From UBA5336 sp039815055 (lineage in GTDB: Bacteria > Pseudomonadota > Alphaproteobacteria > Caulobacterales > Hyphomonadaceae), in contig JBCCAA010000004.1 in NCBI GenBank assembly GCA_039815055.1, positions 1-64,000 on the forward strand: a DNA stretch of 64,000 bases. The letters are read 5' to 3'. This document shows positions 1-8,788 of this stretch, piece by piece. Each line of letters begins with the position of its first letter. Position 1 is the first letter of the stretch. The notes beneath the pieces are model-generated. The model ran no database searches, had not been told where the DNA came from, and was given only the letters and a program-made list of their open reading frames with translations. Position numbers and translations under genes: made by a program.

Positions 1-593
1 GCATGGGCAGCCACGAGTTTCGCGGCATCCCGCCCCGCAAGCTGGGGAACACGGTAATGATCGATGGCGCCGGGCTCTGCATCACCTCGCAAAGCAGCCT
101 GCAGTCCCAACCATCCCCAACCGATTTCACCGGTCACATAGATGTCGTCGGCCACGCCTGCACCACTTCGCAACACAGGGGCTTGCCTGAGAGGATGGCC
201 CGTCAACGTCATCGACAGAAAAAGGCCGCCGGGGGATTTGACGCTGTCTCCCCCGATCAAGTTAATCGACCAGAACGACAATTCGTCGGCCAAACCGTCT
301 ACAAAATCGCTGAATTCGTGCTCTGGGCGCGTTTGCGGCCAACCGACAGTGAGTAGAGCCTCCACCGGCGCCGCGCCCTTGGCCAAAATGTCGGAAACGT
401 TCACCCGCACCAGTTTTCGGGCGACCAGGTTCACCGGATCTGAAGGCAAGAAGTGGACGGCCTCGACCAAGGCGTCCGTCGTTACAATAGCGCCAGGGCG
501 GGCTTCCAGCATCGCCACATCATCCCTAAGGCCGAGCGCGCCTTCGCTGGTGGCGATAGGTGCTAAAAGGTTTCGGATACGGTCAAATTCCAT
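1..593 (-). CDS. thiL: Thiamine-monophosphate kinase, C-terminus cut by window edge
   Basis: ATP-dependent phosphorylation of thiamine monophosphate to thiamine diphosphate, the last step of vitamin B1 synthesis, in the cytosol. I translated the minus strand from the ATG at 593. About 197 residues are visible and the frame is open to base 1. The AIRS/PurM-like N-domain signatures are there: LRDDVAML (about 22-29, the Mg-binding Asp pair), TTDALVEAVHF (38-48), VNVSDILAKGA (64-74) and GGDS (114-117), then VTGEIG (about 153-158). The Gly usual before DDA is Arg here; I believe alphaproteobacterial ThiL proteins vary at this position. A GTG six codons upstream (611) is an alternative start. No nusB or ribH lies upstream; the next gene is divergent. 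Confidence 0.9.
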   Translation of the reverse strand, partial: MEFDRIRNLLAPIATSEGALGLRDDVAMLEARPGAIVTTDALVEAVHFLPSDPVNLVARKLVRVNVSDILAKGAAPVEALLTVGWPQTRPEHEFSDFVDGLADELSFWSINLIGGDSVKSPGGLFLSMTLTGHPLRQAPVLRSGAGVADDIYVTGEIGWGWLGLQAALRGDAEPGAIDHYRVPQLAGRDAAKLVAAH

Positions 594-700
594 AACAGCC
601 TTATTCGTCACCCTGTTCGATCCAGCAAGTTCTTGGCGTTGGCCTGCCTCCCAAATCGCCCTATTTGGCGATCTAATCTCAACAATCGGACTAATGCGCC

Positions 701-1099
701 ATGTTTGCACTCTCACTTGCCATCATCGGACTGGGCTTTGGCGCCATCATTGGCCTTGGAAGTCTATTCAACCCTGCCTGGGCGGCTGATATCGTCCGAC
801 TACAGGCCGATCCTGTGAAACCCGGTGGGTACTCAGAATTTCGCGCCACCTATGGCGGACTGCTGTTTATGGTTCATTTCGTGGCACTTGTGCTGGTGCT
901 GACGACGGACCTTGGTTGGGCCGTTACGTTGCCGATCGCAGCGGGCTGGTTCGGCGCCGCCATCGGCCGCAGCATGTCACTGATACTGGACAAGACAGAG
1001 CTACGAGAACCCGCAAAGAATCCAACCTGGATCGCAACGGAAATTGCACTCGGGCTTGCTATCGGCGCGCCGAGCATCCATCACCTGCTGATAAACTAG
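701..1099 (+). CDS. Small four-helix membrane protein, DUF4345-like
   Basis: Unknown function. The 132-residue product has about four hydrophobic segments (roughly 2-22, 48-68, 70-88 and 108-128). The RATYGGL stretch near residue 48, with a Gly-rich first helix, is what I recall of the DUF4345 family of small inner-membrane proteins. It starts 107 bp from the divergent thiL start, so the two may share a promoter region. It ends 17 bp before rluB on the same strand and may be cotranscribed with it. The family call is from memory of the motif pattern and is moderate. Confidence 0.7.
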   Translation: MFALSLAIIGLGFGAIIGLGSLFNPAWAADIVRLQADPVKPGGYSEFRATYGGLLFMVHFVALVLVLTTDLGWAVTLPIAAGWFGAAIGRSMSLILDKTELREPAKNPTWIATEIALGLAIGAPSIHHLLIN

Positions 1100-1116
1100 T
1101 TGTATGCAGGTGATCC

Positions 1117-2007
1117 ATGTCGGAGCGTCGCGAGACGGGCCGTAAACCGCGCCCCAAACCGAAATCAAAAGTCACGAGCGGCCCCGATGCCGAAGGCGAA
1201 CGCATTGCAAAGTATCTTGCGCGCGCCGGCATCGCGTCCCGCCGCGCCAGCGAAAGCCTGATCGAAGCAGGCCAGGTCTCCATCGATGGGCGCAAAGTCA
1301 CGTCCCCGGCAACAAAAGTCTCCGGCCGTGAAGACATACGAGTGGCCGGAGAACGCGTTGAACGGCCGGAACCGAGCCGCCTTTGGCGCTATCACAAGCC
1401 GGCAGGGCTCCTTACGTCCAACGCCGATCCCGCTGGCCGACGCACTATTTTCGATGAGTTGCCGAAATCCCTGCCCCGCACCGTCACCGTTGGTCGGCTC
1501 GACCTGAACACTGAGGGGCTATTGCTGCTGACCAATGATGGTGAGTTGGCGCGCGCTCTGGAACTACCCAGCAATGAAATTCCGCGAACCTACCGCGCCC
1601 GCGCCCATGGCCGTGTAGATGCGCGAAAGATCGCCGCTTTGTCGGCTGGCATGGTTGTAGAAGGCGAAAAGTTCGGCTCGATCAAAGCTGAACTGGAGCG
1701 TGAAACCGGCACCAACAGCTGGCTACGAGTTACACTCTCCGAAGGTCGCAAACGAGAGGTCCGCAGGGCCCTTGAGGCCGTCGGCCTTCAAGTAAATCGG
1801 TTGATCAGAGTCTCGTACGGCCCTTTTGAACTCGGTGACCTCAAACCGGGCGCTGTCGTGCCTATCAGCGCTGAGACACTTTCAGGAGCTATCACCGAGC
1901 TTGGGTTGCCACCGGTAACAGGATCCACGCGAAAGCCCGACAGCAAACCTAAACACGCAAGCCGGACAAGCCGACCAAGCCGCACACCTGCCCGTCGCCC
2001 CAAATAG
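1117..2007 (+). CDS. rluB: 23S rRNA pseudouridine synthase, RluB/RsuA family
   Basis: Converts a specific uridine of rRNA to pseudouridine, probably U2605 of 23S rRNA as for RluB. An N-terminal S4 RNA-binding domain (about residues 28-75, beginning ERIAKYLARAG) is followed by the RsuA-type catalytic domain. The catalytic Asp129 lies in GRLDLNTEGLLLLTNDG, and REVRRALEAVGL follows further on. Both ends are basic, Lys/Arg/Ser/Pro-rich and low-complexity, which is common in alphaproteobacterial members. RluB, RluE, RluF and RsuA share these motifs, so the exact target base is inferred. It converges on the OmpA lipoprotein gene with an 11-bp gap. Confidence 0.88.
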   Translation: MSERRETGRKPRPKPKSKVTSGPDAEGERIAKYLARAGIASRRASESLIEAGQVSIDGRKVTSPATKVSGREDIRVAGERVERPEPSRLWRYHKPAGLLTSNADPAGRRTIFDELPKSLPRTVTVGRLDLNTEGLLLLTNDGELARALELPSNEIPRTYRARAHGRVDARKIAALSAGMVVEGEKFGSIKAELERETGTNSWLRVTLSEGRKREVRRALEAVGLQVNRLIRVSYGPFELGDLKPGAVVPISAETLSGAITELGLPPVTGSTRKPDSKPKHASRTSRPSRTPARRPK

Positions 2008-2018
2008 CAGAGACAGTC

Positions 2019-2879
2019 TTAACGACGCTCGCGGACGATAAATTCGGTCCGTCGGTTCGCCGCATAGGCTTCTTCATTGTCGCGGGTGTCTATTGGATCG
2101 GACTCGCCATAGCCAATCGCGACTAGAATACTGGCGGGCACGCCACGCTCCACCAGGAACTGTCGAACGGATTGTGCCCGGCGCTCAGATAGCCGTTGAT
2201 TGAACAACGCGTCGCCAACCTTGTCCGTATGGCCGCCAATTTCGATCTCATATGACTGGCACAGCTTTGCAACACCGCTCGCCGCGTCCAGAAGGCGGGC
2301 GCTTTCATCATTGATGCCGGCCCCGCCGGTGGAAAACGAGACGTTGCGATTGTCCATCACGCGAGTAAAGGCGTCTTGGCATTCTGAAACGCTTGCGCGG
2401 TTATCCAGGGTCGCAAGGGCTGCGCCGACAGCTTCTTCACCGCCTTCGACGGAAATGCCGTCCACAATCAGAAGATCGCGACCGGGCGCGGTCGCCTTGA
2501 TGGCGTCTTCCCCGGCGGACAGAGCACGCTCTTTGGCTTCGGCAGACGGAGCAAGACCTGTGAGCGTGACAACGCCGGATTCCACATTGCGCGCATCCAG
2601 GTTCAGCCACGGAAACCCGACATTCGGAAATGTCGCTTCAACGCGTTCATACCAGGCCAGTTCCGGCTCAACAACGCGCTCAATGATGACGGGTTCGGGC
2701 GGTTGCGCCGCTGTCAGTTTGCCATCGACGACCGTGTAGAGCGCACCATCTTCCATGGGAATGCACTCCACCGCCGTCTCGACGGCAGGAGCGGTCGTAT
2801 CCGTCACTTGTGGCGCACAAGCCGCCATGCCCAGAACACTGACAGCCACCGTTGCCGCCAATCGTGCTGAAATCGCCAT
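2019..2879 (-). CDS. OmpA-family lipoprotein with BON-like middle region
   Basis: Probably tethers the outer membrane to peptidoglycan. The N-terminus is a lipoprotein signal ending in the lipobox GMAAC (Cys21). Residues about 85-150 read like a BON domain (alternating hydrophobics around VVTLTGLAPSAEAKERA). Residues about 165-285 are an OmpA C-terminal peptidoglycan-binding domain: IEIGGHTDKVGD (the Asp contacts diaminopimelate), LSERRAQSVRQFL and ANRRTEF. No beta-barrel is present. BON plus OmpA in one lipoprotein is seen in other alphaproteobacteria (ArfA-like layout). It is transcribed alone, 118 bp downstream of the phosphotransferase gene. Confidence 0.85.
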   Translation of the reverse strand: MAISARLAATVAVSVLGMAACAPQVTDTTAPAVETAVECIPMEDGALYTVVDGKLTAAQPPEPVIIERVVEPELAWYERVEATFPNVGFPWLNLDARNVESGVVTLTGLAPSAEAKERALSAGEDAIKATAPGRDLLIVDGISVEGGEEAVGAALATLDNRASVSECQDAFTRVMDNRNVSFSTGGAGINDESARLLDAASGVAKLCQSYEIEIGGHTDKVGDALFNQRLSERRAQSVRQFLVERGVPASILVAIGYGESDPIDTRDNEEAYAANRRTEFIVRERR

Positions 2880-2997
2880 GTATAACCCCTAAACCGCGCA
2901 GACTATCGCGCGTATCAAGCAAACCCCGACGAAATTCCCGCAGTTCGATCGGGCTGTCAAAGGTCTTCCCCAGAAGGGCGAAGCCCACCGAGACAGT

Positions 2998-4080
2998 CTA
3001 CATGCCCGCGCGCCTTGCCCGGTCTGCCGCGAATGCCGCGAGCGGTCCGACGCGCTCTTCCATTGACTCGGCATGTTCGGACGCCGCTGTGCCGTCACGA
3101 ACGCGACCAACGATGCCCTGTAGAATCGCCGCCAACCGAAATGCATTGTAGGCAAAATAGAAATCGAGTTCCGGCAGGCCATCTCGACCGGTGAGCTCAC
3201 AATACTGGGCAGAATACTCATCCATGCTTGGAATGCCGTAAGCTGCCAGATCCGAAATGTTGATAATCGCCCCACGCGCCGGGTCGCTGGAGGGCATCAC
3301 CCAATTCATCAGGTGATAGGAAAAATCGGCAAGCGGGTCACCGAGCGTGGACAGTTCCCAGTCCAATACGGCCAGCACTTTGGGCTCTGTCGGGTGAAGG
3401 ATCATATTGTCGAGGCGATAGTCGCCATGGACGATCGTCGTGGTTTCACCGGGCGGAATGTTCTCCGGCAGCCACGCGATCAGGGCGTCCATGTCTTCGA
3501 TCTTTGTGGTTTCCGACGCCGTATACTGTTTGGACCAGCGATGTATCTGGCGAGCGACATAGTCGCCTTCCTTGCCAAACCCCTCAAGCCCGGCCGCTTT
3601 CCAGTCAACGGAGTGGAGCGCGGCAAACGTCTTGACCTTGGCGTCATAGATCGCGCGACGCTCTTCGGGGGTGTTTTCGGGAAGGGTTGGATCCCAAAGG
3701 ATGCGGCCTTCCACCATGTCCATGACATAGAACATGGTGCCGATGACGCCATCATCCTCACAAAAGCCATAGGGCTTGGCTACGGGATAACCCAATGGAT
3801 ACAAAGCGCTGATTACACGATACTCGCGATCAACAGCATGGGCGCTCGGCAAAAGTGTGCCAGGCGGCTTGCGCCGCAGTACATACTTTTTGGAGGGCGT
3901 GATTAGCTGATAGGTCGGGTTGGACTGCCCACCCTTGAATTCTTGCACGGTTAGCGGGCCTTCAAATCCTTCGACATTGGCTTGCATCCATTCAAGCAGC
4001 GGCGCCTCGTCAAACTTGTGAGCATCTGCCACAGCCTGGGTGCCGGTAAACAATTCCTGCGCATTTGGTCCGTGCACCAT
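2998..4080 (-). CDS. APH-family phosphotransferase (ACAD10/11 N-domain type)
   Basis: A predicted small-molecule kinase of the aminoglycoside phosphotransferase/choline kinase fold. Residues about 48-75 form the nucleotide-binding beta strands (FKGGQSNPTYQL, then KYVLRRKPPG). Brenner's catalytic loop HGDYRLDN is at 218-225 and the metal-binding LDWELSTLGDP at 239-249. The KPPG and EGRILWDP signatures match the subgroup fused to acyl-CoA dehydrogenases in eukaryotic ACAD10/11, which act on 4-hydroxyacyl substrates. I chose the ATG at 4080 because GGGGAGG lies just upstream; an in-frame ATG ten codons earlier has no such site. The substrate is not known here, and no acyl-CoA dehydrogenase gene is adjacent. 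Confidence 0.85.
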   Translation of the reverse strand: MVHGPNAQELFTGTQAVADAHKFDEAPLLEWMQANVEGFEGPLTVQEFKGGQSNPTYQLITPSKKYVLRRKPPGTLLPSAHAVDREYRVISALYPLGYPVAKPYGFCEDDGVIGTMFYVMDMVEGRILWDPTLPENTPEERRAIYDAKVKTFAALHSVDWKAAGLEGFGKEGDYVARQIHRWSKQYTASETTKIEDMDALIAWLPENIPPGETTTIVHGDYRLDNMILHPTEPKVLAVLDWELSTLGDPLADFSYHLMNWVMPSSDPARGAIINISDLAAYGIPSMDEYSAQYCELTGRDGLPELDFYFAYNAFRLAAILQGIVGRVRDGTAASEHAESMEERVGPLAAFAADRARRAGM

Positions 4081-4215
4081 GGTGTGCCTCCCCGTTGTTA
4101 TGTTTTTCAACAGGTAACGGCGTTATGGTTTTCCGCCAAGGCCAATGCGACTTCAATCGTTCAAGACGTTCGCGCCGTCTGCCTCGTTAACGTGCGCGAT
4201 GATCTGCCGTTTTGC

Positions 4216-5511
4216 CTAGGATCTCACTCGCCAGCCAATATCGCGGCGGCAAAACCCGCCTGGCCAGTCAATGGCATCAACAGCGCTGTAAGCTGTCTCG
4301 AACGCGTCGCTAAGACTTTCCGCTGTCGCCGTGACGGAAAGGACACGGCCGCCAGCAGACACCAATGCGCCGCCTTCGCCACGGTCCGTGCCAGCGTGGA
4401 AAACCTCAACGTCTGGAATCTGCCCCGCAGCCATGACGCCCTTGATGGCTGATCCCTTTTCGTAGTCCCCGGGATAACCGTTCGAGGCTAGAACGACGGT
4501 TGCTGAGGGCTGGAAGCCGCCCACGCCCATCAGCTCTGCAAACGCACTTTCATTGCCTTTCAAGCCGCCCGTGGCAGCTGCCAGCAGACCGGGCAAGATA
4601 TCGCCCGGCAGGCCTGCCATAAGCACCTGACACTCCGGATCGCCGAAACGCGCATTAAACTCCACGACGCGTGGTGCGCCGTTTTCAATCATCAGACCTA
4701 TATAAAGCACGCCGCGATACGGCGTGCCAGCGCTCCGCATGGCCCTTAGCACGGGAGTTACGATTTCAGTTCGTACACGCTCCATGACATCGGGCGTGAC
4801 CACTGGTGCCGGAGCATAAGCGCCCATGCCACCCGTGTTCGGCCCGGTATCACCTTCCCCGACCTTTTTGTGGTCCTGGACAGCCGGCAGAAACACCGCG
4901 CCGTCGCCATCGGTCAGCACAAAGACACTGGCCTCTTCGCCTGCCATAAATTCCTCGATCACCAGACTGGCGGACGCGTCACCGAATTTCCCGGAAAGCA
5001 TCTCGTCGATCTCGGCATCGGCCTGTTCGAGTGTTTCAGCGATGACAACGCCTTTTCCGGCCGCCAGCCCATCTGCTTTCAAAACAAACGGGGGCGCAAG
5101 CTGGCGAAGATAGGCTTTTGCGCCATCGACATTTGTCGATTCAAAGGATTTGTAAGCCGCCGTCGGAACGCCGATACGTTGCATCAGGTCTTTGGAAAAC
5201 TTCTTTGACGCCTCCAGCAGAGCGGCCGCCCTGGTCGGTCCGAACACATCGAAACCGCGCGCGGTCAGCATGTCCACAAGTCCAGCCGCCAAAGGGGCTT
5301 CCGGACCCACCACGACCAAGTCAGGTTCCAGTTGCAGCGCCAGCTTTTGCAAAGCGTCCACATCATCAACCGCCACATCGAAACACGATCCGATGGCATC
5401 CATGCCCGGATTGCCCGGCGCAGACCATACGGCGTCGACCAAAGGCGACTGGGCCATTTTCCAGGCCAGCGCGTGCTCACGCGCCCCGGAACCTATCAGC
5501 AAGATGTTCAT
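4216..5511 (-). CDS. purD: Phosphoribosylamine-glycine ligase (GAR synthetase)
   Basis: Second step of de novo purine synthesis: 5-phosphoribosylamine + glycine + ATP gives GAR. The protein is 431 residues, normal for PurD. It opens with MNILLIGSGAREHALAWK. The ATP-grasp domain shows FVLKADGLAAGKGV, EEFMAGEEASVF, DHKKVGEGDTGPNTGGMGAY and the metal-binding FNARFGDPE. The ATG at 5511 is used because the family begins there; the frame extends 17 codons further upstream without similarity. It is divergent from a small unknown gene 66 bp away. xseA, often near purD in this class, lies about 1.2 kb further on. Confidence 0.96.
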   Translation of the reverse strand: MNILLIGSGAREHALAWKMAQSPLVDAVWSAPGNPGMDAIGSCFDVAVDDVDALQKLALQLEPDLVVVGPEAPLAAGLVDMLTARGFDVFGPTRAAALLEASKKFSKDLMQRIGVPTAAYKSFESTNVDGAKAYLRQLAPPFVLKADGLAAGKGVVIAETLEQADAEIDEMLSGKFGDASASLVIEEFMAGEEASVFVLTDGDGAVFLPAVQDHKKVGEGDTGPNTGGMGAYAPAPVVTPDVMERVRTEIVTPVLRAMRSAGTPYRGVLYIGLMIENGAPRVVEFNARFGDPECQVLMAGLPGDILPGLLAAATGGLKGNESAFAELMGVGGFQPSATVVLASNGYPGDYEKGSAIKGVMAAGQIPDVEVFHAGTDRGEGGALVSAGGRVLSVTATAESLSDAFETAYSAVDAIDWPGGFCRRDIGWRVRS

Positions 5512-5577
5512 GGCGCGCTTGATGCGATGGCTCGGCTCTGCAATCAAGGGCCGAGCCAACACAGCAAGGGAACGCTG

Positions 5578-5994
5578 ATGGCCAGTTTTACAGATATGAA
5601 CGGCCTTTGGTCCGGCTGGTTTCGCTACTCATTGCTCACCGACCGTGTGCCGTTTACCGCGTGGATAGATGACACGGCGAGCATTCTCACCGGATCGATC
5701 CTGGAGCCCAACACGTTCTCGTCCGCTGAAATCGATGATCTGCAGGCTCTGGTTTCTGGTACGCGTGTCGGTTCAGCGGTCACATTTATCAAGACATATG
5801 TGCCTGGTCAGGCCGCCCATGAGCACCCGATCAGCTATTCCGGCCAGGTGACAGATGACTTCGAACACGTAGCTGGCACCTGGTCGTTCAGTGAGGCCAT
5901 CCTCGGCACCGGGCCATTTGAGATGAGACGCACATCAAAGGGGATCTCGGAAGGCATACTCCGGGATGTCATGGCTTCTGTCGGCGCGTTATAG
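5578..5994 (+). CDS. Unknown 138-residue protein, probably all-beta
   Basis: I do not recognise this protein. It has no signal peptide or membrane helix. The pattern is strand-rich: an opening GLWSGWFRYS, then FTAWIDD, a GSILEPN turn, GTRVGSAVTFIKTY, ISYSGQV and GTWSFSE near the end. The repeated G-x-W and alternating hydrophobic residues suggest a small beta-barrel (lipocalin- or avidin-like), which is inference only. The ATG at 5578 follows AAGGGAA. It is divergent from purD and its last 160 bp overlap the 3' end of the convergent lipid desaturase gene. Confidence 0.75.
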   Translation: MASFTDMNGLWSGWFRYSLLTDRVPFTAWIDDTASILTGSILEPNTFSSAEIDDLQALVSGTRVGSAVTFIKTYVPGQAAHEHPISYSGQVTDDFEHVAGTWSFSEAILGTGPFEMRRTSKGISEGILRDVMASVGAL

Positions 5995-6605
5995 GAGACA
6001 GCAGCCCGCCATTTGCGGCGTTGAAGACGGCGCACGACCGGGTCGCGGCGTGGACGCGTATGAAAAGCAACCCGAATGTACACTTCGATCCGCCGCCAGA
6101 AGCGAGCACGCTCAAGCAACGGGTTAAGCCAATTGGTCACGGTGCAGTAATTGGTATTCTTCAAGTGCCGGTGGTGGGCGGCATGGTGGGCCTGGGATTG
6201 GATGACCCCGGTAGACTGGAGCGTTGTGATCAATACGCCATTGTTCTTGGGGCTCGAATGGGCCGCAACGTGGATCTCATTTGAAAGACCGATCGCCAAG
6301 ACCAGCGGCGCGATGAAGGCGATGGGCGCACCGATGAACGTGAACACCGCCCCCACGACTGCCGCCAGGCAGAATACTCGCCAGCTGCGCTGCCAGAATG
6401 GCATCTGTGTAAAGCCGCGTGGTTTCCTGTGATGGCGAATAGTATCGCGCACAACGCCCCCGACGACAGGCCAGCGCGGCGAGCCATAACGGTCCTGGCC
6501 CCAGTGGATGACCCCGCTGCCGAAGTCTGCAACGAGCCAGCCGGCAAACGCCCACAGACACGTCACCAAGACACTTGACAGGACATCGAATGCTGCCTCA
6601 ATCAT
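5835..6605 (-). CDS. Lipid desaturase of the CarF/PEDS1 (TMEM189, Kua) family
   Basis: A predicted integral-membrane di-iron desaturase. The family includes CarF of Myxococcus and human PEDS1, which make the vinyl-ether bond of plasmalogens. The family histidine pattern is nearly complete: SGVIHWGQD (30-38), RHHRKP (57-62), NEIHVAAHS (109-117), QAHHAAHHRHLKNTNYC (138-154) and NWLNP (158-162). Helices are at about 3-27 and 76-108. The ATG at 6605 follows GGGGAG and gives 256 residues. The last ~55 residues have no family resemblance and are antisense to the convergent gene, as if an earlier stop had been lost. Whether plasmalogens are made here is unknown. Confidence 0.85.
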   Translation of the reverse strand: MIEAAFDVLSSVLVTCLWAFAGWLVADFGSGVIHWGQDRYGSPRWPVVGGVVRDTIRHHRKPRGFTQMPFWQRSWRVFCLAAVVGAVFTFIGAPIAFIAPLVLAIGLSNEIHVAAHSSPKNNGVLITTLQSTGVIQSQAHHAAHHRHLKNTNYCTVTNWLNPLLERARFWRRIEVYIRVAFHTRPRRDPVVRRLQRRKWRAAVSYNAPTEAMTSRSMPSEIPFDVRLISNGPVPRMASLNDQVPATCSKSSVTWPE

Positions 6606-6629
6606 CGCACACTCCCCAACTAAGCGAGT

Positions 6630-6659
6630 GATATACGTTGAGTGTTCGCTCACATTCAA
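6630..6659 (-). promoter_or_regulatory. Promoter of the lipid desaturase gene with internal palindrome
   Basis: Reading leftward, a -35 TTGAAT (6659-6654) and a -10 TATATC (6635-6630) are 18 bp apart, 25 bp before the start codon. The spacer holds an imperfect palindrome, TGAGTGTTCGCTCA at 6639-6652 (TGAGyG-N2-CrCTCA). Its position between the -35 and -10 boxes is where a repressor would block polymerase. It also lies upstream of the divergent xseA, whose ATG is at 6714. The promoter is a match by eye; the operator role is inference. Confidence 0.5.
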
Positions 6660-6713
6660 TAGGAAATTAAGCCTGTCTGGCGCCCTACCGCAAAACAGGG
6701 ATATATCCTCCAC

Positions 6714-8276
6714 ATGGATGATTCCGCGCCCACGAACTCGCAGGAACTTACGGTTTCGGAATTGGCGAGCAGTCTCAAACGCACCATCGAAACAAACTAC
6801 GACCGCGTTCGTGTGCGCGGCGAACTCGGCCGGGTCACCATCGCCCGCTCTGGCCATATGTATGCCGACATAAAAGACGATAAGGCGGTCCTGAATACGG
6901 TGATGTGGAAGGGCCAGGTCAGCGCGCTGCCTTTCCGCCCGGAAGAAGGGCTGGAGGTCGTCGCCGAAGGGAAACTGTCGATCTATGCCGGGCGCTCGAA
7001 CTACCAGCTGCTGGCCAGTTCCATGCGCCCAGCAGGTGTCGGCGCGCTTATGGCGCTACTTGAGGACCGAAAGAAGAAGCTGACAGCAGAAGGCCTTTTT
7101 GATCCGGCCCACAAGAAGGCGCTGCCACATTTGCCCACCACGATCGGTGTGGTCACCAGCCCAACCGGTGCAGTCATACGCGACATTCTCCATCGAATCC
7201 GCGAGCGATTTCCCGTTCGTGTCATCGTCTGGCCGGCACTGGTCCAAGGCGATTTGGCCGCCGGTCAGATCGAAGCCGGTATTCGCGGGTTCAATGGCAT
7301 CGCCGGCGACGACCGTCCCGATATTTTGATTGTCGCCCGGGGTGGTGGCTCTATCGAAGATCTTTGGCCGTTCAATGAGGAAGCGGTCGTTCGCGCGGCG
7401 TTTGAAAGCGACATCCCCTTGATTTCTGCAGTGGGCCACGAGACGGACACGACGCTGATCGATTTTGTCTCCGATGCCAGGGCGCCGACCCCCACCGGAG
7501 CCGCTGAAATTGCAGTGCCTGTTCGCGCAGATTTGCTCCTCACAAATGAAGAACTTGGGCAACGCCTGAAGCGCGCTTTGCGGCAACGCGTTACGACTGG
7601 CCGTGACAGTCTTCGCGCGGCCAGGCTCCCTCGCCCGGAAGGTTTGCTGGAACGCGCACGGCAGCGCATGGACTATGCGAATGCCAGCCTGCCGCGCGCC
7701 ACGCTATCATTGGTTGAGCGAGCGAAAGCGCGGCTGGAGCGAAGCACCCTGGCCCTTCCCCACCCATCCAGCCTGGTCCAGAACGCCCGAATACAATTCG
7801 AACGCTCCACGCTGGGTCTCATATCTGGATTGAGGGCGGCGGTAAACGTGAAACGGCTTGCCCACACCAAAGTCGCGGGTGGTTTGCGCCATGACCCCCT
7901 CGCAAGTGACGCCAAACGCGCGCGTCGGGATTTGGTGTCCACTGCCCGCAGGGCTCGCCCTGCCCTGTTTCGCACACTCACGGCACTGTCAGAGCGGTCG
8001 GTAAATGCCGGGAAGATGCTGAACACACTGTCCTATGAAGCGACGCTGAAACGCGGCTTTGCTCTTATTCGATCCGATGACGGTCGACTGGTGCGCTCTA
8101 AACGGGCGTTGACCGCCGGTGAAGCCGTGCAGATCACCCTGTCAGATGGAGATATCTCCGCACAGATTGGCGGATCTACCCCGCCGCCAAAACCGATTGA
8201 AGCTCCGGTAAAGTCCAAACAAAAACCAAGGCCAAAATCTGCGTCGACACCCGAAGATCAGGGCAATTTGTTTTAA
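6714..8276 (+). CDS. xseA: Exodeoxyribonuclease VII large subunit
   Basis: Catalytic subunit of ExoVII, which degrades single-stranded DNA from either end during mismatch and other repair. It has 520 residues. The N-terminal OB-fold (about 12-105) begins LTVSELASSLKRTIE and contains VRVRGELG. The catalytic region follows: GVVTSPTGAVIRDILHRI, IVWPALVQG, ILIVARGGGSIEDLWPFN and SAVGHETDTTLIDFVSD. The long middle is a helical coiled-coil rich in Arg and Ala. A Pro/Lys-rich tail ends the protein. The small subunit XseB is not in this window. Confidence 0.95.
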   Translation: MDDSAPTNSQELTVSELASSLKRTIETNYDRVRVRGELGRVTIARSGHMYADIKDDKAVLNTVMWKGQVSALPFRPEEGLEVVAEGKLSIYAGRSNYQLLASSMRPAGVGALMALLEDRKKKLTAEGLFDPAHKKALPHLPTTIGVVTSPTGAVIRDILHRIRERFPVRVIVWPALVQGDLAAGQIEAGIRGFNGIAGDDRPDILIVARGGGSIEDLWPFNEEAVVRAAFESDIPLISAVGHETDTTLIDFVSDARAPTPTGAAEIAVPVRADLLLTNEELGQRLKRALRQRVTTGRDSLRAARLPRPEGLLERARQRMDYANASLPRATLSLVERAKARLERSTLALPHPSSLVQNARIQFERSTLGLISGLRAAVNVKRLAHTKVAGGLRHDPLASDAKRARRDLVSTARRARPALFRTLTALSERSVNAGKMLNTLSYEATLKRGFALIRSDDGRLVRSKRALTAGEAVQITLSDGDISAQIGGSTPPPKPIEAPVKSKQKPRPKSASTPEDQGNLF

Positions 8277-8291
8277 CGCTGCTGCGGAGGA

Positions 8292-8774
8292 CTAGATCGC
8301 GGCTTTGACCAGGACGACGGTCGACTTCGATCCATCCACGACGATTTGCGTACCATCTGGCAAATCCACGCCGCCCACGCTTTCCGCCATCCATTCTGAG
8401 TCCCCGATCCGCACCCGGCCTGCGCCGGACTGAAATGCTGAAACGACAACCCCGCGGGCGCCGATCATCCGCGCCATGCGCCGGTTCAGCTTGGGCTCAC
8501 CGGGACCGCCGATACGGATTTGACTGAACAGTGTTCGCCCTAAGATGATTAACCCAACAGCCGCAGCAGAAAACACGCCGAGCTGAATTTCCCATTCCGA
8601 TAGAGCTTCAGGCGCAAACGCCGTCCACATCGCGGCGACCAAGGCCGCGATACCAATCATCAGAAGATCAAACGTGCCCAGCGCCATTTCGATGGCGAAC
8701 AAAAACAGCGCCAGGATGATCCAGTGCCAGATGGTGAACGGCCATATGAAGTCGTTGATCGTGTTCATATCCAT
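8292..8774 (-). CDS. NfeD-family membrane protein
   Basis: Partner of the SPFH protein encoded 14 bp upstream; NfeD/SPFH (YbbK-YbbL or QmcA type) pairs are a very common two-gene operon in bacteria, with a role in membrane organisation and proteostasis. This is the short, protease-less NfeD type of 160 residues. Three hydrophobic helices (about 12-30, 33-52 and 62-82) are followed by a C-terminal OB-fold of about 60 residues starting near residue 96 (MIGARGVVVSAF). It converges on xseA with a 15-bp gap. Confidence 0.88.
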   Translation of the reverse strand: MDMNTINDFIWPFTIWHWIILALFLFAIEMALGTFDLLMIGIAALVAAMWTAFAPEALSEWEIQLGVFSAAAVGLIILGRTLFSQIRIGGPGEPKLNRRMARMIGARGVVVSAFQSGAGRVRIGDSEWMAESVGGVDLPDGTQIVVDGSKSTVVLVKAAI

Positions 8775-8788
8775 GAGGCGTCCCCTTC

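Noticed and set aside
3..789. Two overlapping plus-strand frames at the left edge
   Set aside because: They are antisense to thiL, which is truncated by the edge and clear on the minus strand.
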